Source of the DNA: Siniperca chuatsi
Taxonomy: Eukaryota; Chordata; Actinopteri; Centrarchiformes; Sinipercidae
DNA: 64,000 bases
NCBI RefSeq assembly: GCF_020085105.1
Contig: NC_058046.1
Coordinates: 11,135,675 to 11,199,674 of the forward strand
Reading direction: 5' to 3'
Shown: piece after piece, positions 56,101 to 64,000 of the stretch
Numbering within the stretch: the stretch's first letter is position 1
How the letters are laid out: the number at the start of each line of letters is the position of its first letter
The notes under the pieces: model-generated
What the model saw: only the letters and a program-made list of their open reading frames with translations
The model's database searches: none
What the model was told of the DNA's origin: nothing
Program-made: the position numbers and the translations under genes

Positions 56101-59100
56101 CACCCTAAGACTTGAAGACAGAACTGTAGTCGCAGTGGCCAAACTCTGCACATAAACAGCACAATTCAAGTTGATTTAATTTTACAGAGCTGTATTTAGC
56201 CTACACTAGACTGATCCTGTTATCCCCTGCACTAAACAGTGCTGTATATTCAAGGCCATGTACAACACACATAAAATAGAAAGAGGACACATGGACAACC
56301 ACACACAAACCTGATGGGTCCTGAAACAACTGGAGATGGTGGTCTGTGAAGCCTGTAAATCAAATAAGTTTAATTCTGAATGATATTACTGCAAGGGGAT
56401 ATAATTAAGTAAATGGATTCTGAAAGAAATGAAATTGTTCAACAAAAACAGACTTGCTGACTTCAGTGTGGAGAGCGCAGCCAGTTTTTCTGCAAAGCAA
56501 TGCTGGTCCACCATTTCTTCCTCTAAGTCTCTCTTTTTCTTTATCTGTCTCCATTGTCTTTACCTTTTACCCCAATAACATACACCTTGTGAGAGGCCAC
56601 ACAAGCCTGCTTGGCACTGGTGGAGATTTATGTATACAGCCCATAGGTCAACTCAGATGCAATTGAGAAAGAGGATAAGACACAGGCAGGGAAGCACAGC
56701 TTGAAGGCGTTCTTTAGATGAGTGAAAAATGTCACAGAAAAGGTGACATAACCCACACAGGTTATGATAGAAACATGGTGGAGATGGGTTTGCATAGTAA
56801 CTCAATATGGCCTCCAGGTATTCCTGGTATTGCTGTGCAGAAACGTCTTCATATGATGCTTAGAAGGCAGATAAAGGAACCACAGGAAGCACAAATAGAT
56901 TTTTTTTTCAGATTTCTGATGAATTAACTGAAGCATTTCCAATGTCATAGTCAGTAAACAAAAATAACCAAAATAGATTTTTATGGTCCTTGTTTTGTTT
57001 GTGCTGTATAATGTGGAGGAAAATTGGTGCAACGTTCCTCTGCTCTGAAGTACGAAGAGCTATTTGAATTCTTGCTGTGCATAATTATGATGGATGTGCA
57101 CAGGTCTGGGTGGCAGTGGAGGCGGTGAATCTGTGTGTATGTGAGGTGTAGTAGTTGTCCACAGAGCCTGGTAGCTGATGAGCTGTTACTCAGGGCAGAC
57201 AGACAAATGTAGACATTGTGTGGGTGATCTCTGGAACTGACAGGTGTGAGAGGTTCTGTGTAGCTTGTGTAGGAGCATTTTCAATAGATATGAGATAATA
57301 CAACATAACAGCACTCAAAAAGGACTGACAATTTAGATTTTCTTCCTCTGACAGGGAAGAATGCATTTGTCTTCATTCATGCCTCAGTCCAACAATGTGG
57401 ACATGCACTTAACAGCTGTGAAATTTTATTATGTTTTTTTGCGCACCATGCCATCCCTGCTAGACACTGATGTGTGTCAAAATAGGAAATAGCTGCATTT
57501 GTTGAGTGAACATCTTGCATTATTAAAATTTGTTTTGAAAAAGCATCTTAATATCCTCATGCATAAAGTACTTTCAGATAAAATATTTGATTTTGTATTC
57601 CTATTTCTGAAAATGTTTCGAAATCTTGCAAAAGTTCAATTAAATAGCCAACTTTTCAGCTGCACACTGGCAGAGAAAACCAACTAGTATGAGAGGAGCA
57701 CATTGTTTTAAGAGCCACCTGAGCAAACATCAAAGCATTTCACAGTTATTGGGTTTGGTATGAACACACAGTGGTAATCCTTGAGATTTAGCAACATCTT
57801 TGAATCTGACTCCTGTGGTGTTTATCCACTGCAGAGCCAGAGATCTCTTGTCAAGTTTGGGTTTCTGTAGGTGGCGCTCTTTAATTTGTCTGTTCAGCCA
57901 CGGTGACTACTGCTGCTCAAGCTTGCTCTTCGAGTGGGCACTAATAACTAATAACATACACCTAATTAATTATTACTTGTTGCATTAGGTCTATCAATTA
58001 AGCATCAACTACATGTATATATGTTGTAAAACATACATTAAGTATACAAAAATGTCACTGATTATTCCATTTTAATCTTTCAATAACATGGGAAAATGAG
58101 TGCAAAACCAAATCCCAGTTTAAAGATTAATGCTTCATCTCAATTAATCCCAAGTGTGGTGATGCCAAAACCAAAACCCAGTCACAGTTGTGTTGCAAAT
58201 CCACACCACATACTACATCTAATCAGGCTCTGGGTATGTAGTGTGTTCACACTGGAAAAGTGACCATTAAGTCAGGATGCATACTAAAAAACTCTTGACA
58301 CACACTTGAGTGTGCTGGGGAAAATATTTTACTTTCTATTTGTGAAGTTTAATTGTGTCTTTCTGAAGTTGCAGTTTGGCATATGCGTATTGTATAATTT
58401 CCTGTTGAAACAGTTAAGTATGTTGATTTATTTGTATACTAACAGCAACAAACAGTATACTAAGACAATTAGAATGCAGTGTATACTGTATACATACAGT
58501 TAGTATGTAGTATGGAATTGGGACACAATGACAGTGTCCATATTTCTACATTTTACATACAGCAGCACAGAAACCTCTGAAAGAGGGATGAAGTAAAACA
58601 GATGTGCTGTCTCTTTCTTTTTCACTATGGAACAACACCAATATATGGCTCACCACAATTGTTCTGGCCACATTTATATAGAGCTCTTTTGGGAAATTAA
58701 TTTTGCATTCCTTAAGTCCTGTATGTACAGATGTGTGCAAGAATTTAAGTGTCTGCGTTCCTGTGTCCTGTATATGTGTGAGCGATTTCACTTGGCTGCT
58801 CTTGATATAATTTATCATTTTGCAGCACCGATGCACCAGTCAACAGTCTCCAGCTCCCCTGTAATATGGGAGATATTTGTGGCTGCTGTGAGGCAAACAA
58901 TTATATAAATCAGTTCATTGCAGTACACACGATGCCCCTCGGCTTTACACACAAACAGCATGCTCGAGCATTTAAAGACTCCAAAAGACAGAAAACAAAC
59001 AACTATTAAACAGTCTCTTTAAGGAAGGCTAATTTCTATTCCACAGTACATCACAACATTTGTATTCCTTGGATGGTGCTGTAAAAATATGAACCAATAG

Positions 59101-61471
59101 CTGTAATGACTAGACTTAACATCAATTAAAAGCATCCAGCCGCATTTGCTCGTTTACAATCCTTTTTATTTATTTAAATGATTCTAAATTAATTGTGCGA
59201 CTCTTGTCAACATAATAGAGAAACATGAGATTAGCTGTAGATTAATTTACTGAGTAAATGTAATAATAACAGGAGAATGGGGAGAAAAACAGCCTCATAT
59301 CCTCAAATGGAAAAATATTATATTGGGATTCTGGCTACACATACACATACAGTGTTTAACATATTCATTGCAGGCTAATGACACATTTATACAAGAACAA
59401 TAGTTGTGTGTAACAGCTTCATTACAATTTTGTATTACAAGAGTGGTAACGTAAATACAATGCATTTTGGTTGCTTAATACATTTCTAATAGCTTTATTT
59501 CCAAATGTATTATTTTCTACATTTATTCTGAACCTTGTTATGCTGCCAGTTAGATAATGTTAACATGTGACAGTAAAATGAACTTGCAACAAGAGCCAAG
59601 TCCAGTAGTTGAAAAATCCATTATTTATTTCTGAATGAGTTATGAAATGTGTCATCAACCTGTTATGAATACACAAAGAACTTAAAAATGGATCTGGTTT
59701 CAAAGGGACCAAAGCATTACATAGACCAGCTAAAAATGCTTCTGATCACAGAGACATGAGTGGTGTGCACCCAGCCCAGATCTCTATACTGGATTTCCCT
59801 CCTGCCAGGTCTTTGTGTGTAACCCAAAAAGACAACTCATGAGTGAAACGCTGCCAGTTGCAAAGAGCCTCTCGTGCTGAAGCTCATCTGACCCTCATCA
59901 ATACGCGCTCTGATAGCAACAGATCTTCATGTAACTTCACCAGGTTCAGTATTCTAATTCATTTTTGATTAAACATACCAGCTCACTGATTAAACGTGAT
60001 CAGAGGAGATCCTTCCAATAGCCTTTCTTGAAGTTCTTGATTAGATCTGCCATGATCGATCCCAGCCATGTGGAAAAATAGGGGGAAAATGCTGGATTTC
60101 CGCAAGTCATGAATTGCCTTGGGAGATGTAAATCATTGTAGCAAGCTAAAATTGATGGAGCATCCTCTGGTTTTATTCTTGGCTCCAGAGATCACCCCTA
60201 ATGCCCCAACTGGTACATACAGACACTAAAAGATTGATTACAGGCAAAAATGAGAAGTGTGAAACAAAGAAATTCAACATCAAAGCTATCAATCACACTG
60301 ATCCAGCACTGATTTTTGTGGCTCTTAGTTTGTTACATAAACTGTAATTATGGACACAGCTGAATATGAGGCCTGTATCTGTTTTGATCCCCATTGACAG
60401 TGCTTATGTTGAGTTAATTGAGCTCATATCCCTGGATACATGATGAGAGGCTGTAACATTAGCTGTTTCCTGCATGCAGCTCATTGGGATGCAAGGGCAG
60501 TGCTGGCAGAGTAAACTGCGCCTTGGCAGAGATGCTGAGCAGTGGTGGTGCTGCTGCAGGGACATGACAGCTACAGTCTTCCCAGTCATAAATCCCCCCA
60601 CACTCCGCAGGGCACACAGCCACACCTGTGTATTAAGTTGAAAGACAGTTAAATTCAATCTGCCCCGTTGTGCCATGTCAGTAGGTGAACTTGGTCGGGT
60701 GTAAGACATTTGTGCTGTTTCATCAACAGCCCATTATTTATTCTGGGTATTTTTTTTTTAAAACAGAGAGGGGGGTTGGGAGTCACTTGGTCTCCACAGA
60801 GTGTGAACCCAATTATGCCACCTCCTTCACTTGTCCCACTCAAAATCAAAGCAGTTTGCTCAAAGCCACATCCTAAGCTTTTCTAACTATGTCAGTCACG
60901 GGTATAAGCATGTAATATCCTGAATGGATAGAGTGTGATGAATGTAGGCTTTTCTCTTTTTTTTCAAAATAAAATAATCAATCACTAACTAATTTATGGA
61001 GTGTACTTAATTGTTCATGGCGCCTGTTGCTATCAACCACTTGCTGCTGCGTATGAGGACAGGAGGTAAACAGCATCATTCAGCAGCTTGCTCCTCTCAT
61101 TCTGCTTCCCAGCTCAGTGTGATATGACTTTGATTGTCTACTTGCAATTTACCCAGCAACTGCCAGCTCTCTGTCTTCGCCACATCTCATACAGACCTTT
61201 TCTTAGATCTCAATGGATTGCCTAGCAACCTTTCTCTTCAGTACAAATACCAATCTGTGCAATGAGCAGCGCGTGGTGACCAATATAATTACTATGCAAG
61301 AGAGACTACCCAGAAAGATCACACCTTGAGGAACAATATAGTTATAGAAACCCATAAAGACATGTACAACACTAATTAAACATTTAATAGAAACAATAAT
61401 GGTTGATACAGGTATATTTACATTTACAGCAGTTGAATGTCTATCCACGTTATTCCTTGCCCCATGATAAC
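53101..61471. other. 8.4-kb AT-rich gene desert
   Basis: No exon, RNA gene or full element recognised. A perfect 13-bp hairpin is at 53312-53340. Stretches such as 59100-60300 show little repeat-like sequence and could hold conserved non-coding elements, but that cannot be judged without alignment. ORFs at 54822-55192, 58546-58908 and 60404-60709 are unsupported. Confidence 0.45.
53312..53340. repeat. perfect 13-bp inverted repeat, 3-nt loop
   Basis: Arms 53312-53324 and 53328-53340 (AATGATTCAAAGT and its complement) around GGA. A short hairpin or palindromic site in otherwise plain sequence. Confidence 0.9.
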
Positions 61472-61680
61472 TGAATTATGGGAGTGACTTCCGGGTACTT
61501 TCACTCATCGTCAGGTGTCTTCCCTTTTCTTATAGCCTACTGTAGCTTTTTGGGAAATAAATGATGGGGGAACCCAACCTGTCAAACCTTAAATGGGATA
61601 ATGTGAGCATACCTCTGTCTTCTAGTACCAAAGGGCAGGAGGACGACCTGAAGAAGTGGCCTCAGACAGTAGTAACAAAC
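61472..61680 (+). pseudogene. TE-derived 5' coding fragment, arm 1
   Basis: It starts with the block GAATTATGGGAGTGACTTCC and includes an open frame from ATG at about 61563 that ends in GQEDDLKKWPQT before breaking down. The same block order (GAATTATG.G.GTGACTTCC, AATAAATGATGGGG, GAGGAC.ACCTGAAGA.GTGGCCTC) occurs in reverse at 61780-62135. Both arms therefore derive from the same multi-copy gene-like element. Confidence 0.65.
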
Positions 61681-61757
61681 TAGCTTAGAGTTAGCTAAAA
61701 GGTTTTGGAGTTAAGGGACAAGTTGAGCTGGTTGCAGCTGCGCTAACAATCAAGCTA

Positions 61758-62135
61758 AACTTAATAACTTGGCTCTATGTCTGCCTTTAGATAGACAAGA
61801 TGGTCTTCCACGTTCCCGATCTTATTACGATGGAAGTACTGATAAGCCTCAATGCTTTTCCGATTCTTCATTGCTTCATCATCGGTAGCCACAGAATCAA
61901 TCAAGTAGCTAATACATACCAATACGTAATCCGAGGCCACGTCTTCAGGTTGTCCTCTGATCCGTTAACAGTAAAAGGCAGAGTTGTGATCATATTATAA
62001 TGATTAAGGTGTGGCAGACTGTGTTACCCCATCATTTATTTCACAAAAAAACTAAAAAAAAAAGGAAAATACCTGTAGCATAGGCTACCGCTAACTCCCG
62101 CAGACGATAACTGGAAGTCACGCTCATAATTCACG
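61758..62135 (-). pseudogene. TE-derived coding fragment with frameshift, arm 2
   Basis: The minus strand from about 61968 reads EDNLKTWPRITYWYVLAT then stop. After a one-base shift it continues YLIDSVATDDEAMKNRKSIEAYQYF, ending HLVYLKADIEPSY before a TAA. The arrangement WP.I.Y...YLI....MK..KS.EAYQYF resembles the N-terminal part of proteins of a fish DNA-transposon family, probably the ISL2EU/SWIM-YqaJ type; this assignment is from recall. The frameshift and truncation make it a pseudogene. Confidence 0.6.
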
Positions 62136-64000
62136 CAAGGCATCATGGGGCTAGATATAACATGGATATCATTGACCTTCTTCCTAATTTACCAGTTTAA
62201 CAAAGTCATTCAACTCCTATTTTAAGTAGTATCTGTGAGTCGGCATAGAGGCCGCTGGTAAGGAATGTATTTAGTAGAAATCCCTGAAACAAGCCGACCC
62301 ATTTGCCTTTCATGCCTTTCACTGCAGCTAAATGTGACTAGATTAACTACATTTATGTGATGGGGTTGATGGAGCATTTTCACATTACATAGCACATACT
62401 GCAACTATAATCCTGAAGTGTGTGTCTGGTTAAGAGAGTGGCGTTTAGCCTTTAATACAAACCACAGAGCACAATAACGGCTTAACTATGGCTTTATTTA
62501 CCATAATTGATTAGAATTTTCAACACTGAATGTGGCATTGTGGGAGATGGATTCTGAAACTATTTAAATAGCAGCAATTGACAATGCATTATCCTGGCTT
62601 TCAGGTCTCAGCTATGAGAGCACAGACAGTGGCTGAAACGGCTGTGGATACAGCCCGAGATTTTTAAACTTAATGTCATTGTTTACTGACATTTTTTTTC
62701 AAAGGAAGCCACAAATTTCCTTTCACCACTGCTACCAAATGTGCTTTCACTAAAGCATCATCCTGCATTAACCCTGTTTTTAGTGCATCGACATGTCTTT
62801 TCCCAATTGTGTTTTGTTGAAGCCCCGTTCTGTACAGGAAATCTGTGGAATCAAGGAAAAGCCTATGTTGCATATTGGATTTAGATATTAAACCTTCATC
62901 TAATAATGCTGACATCCCCACGTGAATTGCATATTATTATTTCAAGTGATGATGAAGATGTATTTTTTATTAGGATTTTGTTTCTGCATAACCAGATGAC
63001 AATGGGTAGGGGGGAGGGGTTAGAAAAAAGGGTGAGGGTATTGTATTTTATTTTGACTTTTTTGGGAAAGTAGGGGAGAATCTTAAATTTTTTTTCATCC
63101 TAAATGTATACAGAAAAAAAGTTAATAACTCTGTGGAGGGCCTTGCTTTTTTACTAAGTGAAACATACGGTTCAGCCCCCTCACCACCCCAATCATTTTT
63201 ATACAGTCCCTAAACAATGAGACTGGTGAGTAGATTACTGGGTCATACAGGGATAGGTGTCCCTTCCTATCACATGGCAAAATAATGGCCTACTCTAAGA
63301 TAGTATAATTTGTAAAATGGAGGATTATGTAGTATGAATATGAATGTGGGAGCAGAATTTTTCACTTTAAAAGCATCCCTGATTAAAGCAACTTAAAACG
63401 AGACAGAGTTATGAGTCATTGGAAGCGGCATTAAACAGTGGCTACCTTTGACCCTGAAATGTATTAGGAAAGTAGTCGATTGCCTTGTGATTCAAGAGTT
63501 TAAAAATAAACTAGCGGCACATAGCGCACAGTGCCATGAGCTTGTGAGATGGTAAAGGTAATCTCAAAGTGTGGGCATAGCAGCAGTGTAACTCCCCGGG
63601 GAAATCAAGAGCTTTCACAGCTGCCCTGCCCGGCAGCAGTTGCAACACAACTCTGAAATGACAGGGCAACGTGCAAGCGGACGAAGACAGACAGAAACTT
63701 GAGCTTGACCTTAAATCGAAATACTTCAAATACACCATAAACTCCAGGGTGAGACAAAAGCGCATGTTTCCAGATAAATACACCACTGCCTGAAGTGCAG
63801 CCGAACATGAAAGCGTATATACCTTTCACCCTGCAAGTTTGAGTAGAGTTTTAAAAGGTAACTATTCCCATGTGTTTTGTGTTATGCCAACCGCTCTGCA
63901 TCCATGAGAGGGATAAAGGTTAGACTGTGCCAAGAGCAAAAACATCTGGCTCGATTTTATTGGATTTTACATCATTTAAGTAAACAAGTGTACTGAGTTA
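62136..64000. other. AT-rich non-coding stretch
   Basis: Nothing recognised. The segment about 63000-63180 has G-rich and T-rich low-complexity patches. ORFs at 62676-62921 and 63511-63829 have no support. Confidence 0.45.

Overview
The window is vertebrate genomic DNA, almost certainly from a ray-finned (teleost, probably percomorph) fish. Three intron-rich genes can be rebuilt exon by exon with GT-AG splice sites (one exception, see below). The rest is AT-rich non-coding DNA with dispersed repeats of a kind common in percomorph genomes: hAT-like ends, a 'TTTTGGGAAA' terminal-inverted-repeat MITE, L2/CR1-type LINE tails, and SINE-like or MITE-like dispersed units. I see no bacterial, viral, CRISPR, rRNA or tRNA features.

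Layout. (1) 1433-13834, minus strand: an LRRC75-family gene (best called lrrc75b), four coding exons, 379 aa. (2) 17672-24089, plus strand: a gamma-glutamyltransferase gene (ggt1-like), 12 coding exons, 574 aa, with every catalytic motif intact. These two are head-to-head. From memory, human LRRC75B and GGT1 at 22q11.23 are arranged the same way, so this pair looks like an old syntenic block. (3) 27447-33978, minus strand: anapc5 (anaphase-promoting complex subunit 5), 17 coding exons, 773 aa, tail-to-tail with ggt1. (4) 34 kb to the end: about 30 kb with no recognisable conserved gene. It holds one orphan coding-exon-like ORF beside the anapc5 promoter, a long (ATCT)n microsatellite, a MITE, a truncated LINE, a hAT-like element with a degenerate 34-bp minisatellite, and an inverted pair of TE-derived coding fragments near 61.5-62.1 kb.

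The genes do not form one pathway. ggt1 encodes a cell-surface enzyme that cleaves glutathione, anapc5 encodes a nuclear/cytosolic scaffold subunit of the APC/C ubiquitin ligase, and lrrc75b encodes a small leucine-rich-repeat protein of poorly known role. The link between lrrc75b and ggt1 is synteny.

The oddest points are an apparent TG (not AG) 3' splice site at anapc5 exon 4 beside a 14-nt homopolymer; a perfect 18-bp hairpin just upstream of the last lrrc75b exon; an orphan 5' exon whose donor region is duplicated in inverted orientation; and the convergent, frameshifted TE coding fragments at 61.5-62.1 kb. I found no clear evidence of a new biological system. Names, synteny and repeat-family calls rest on recall of protein and repeat families, not on searches.
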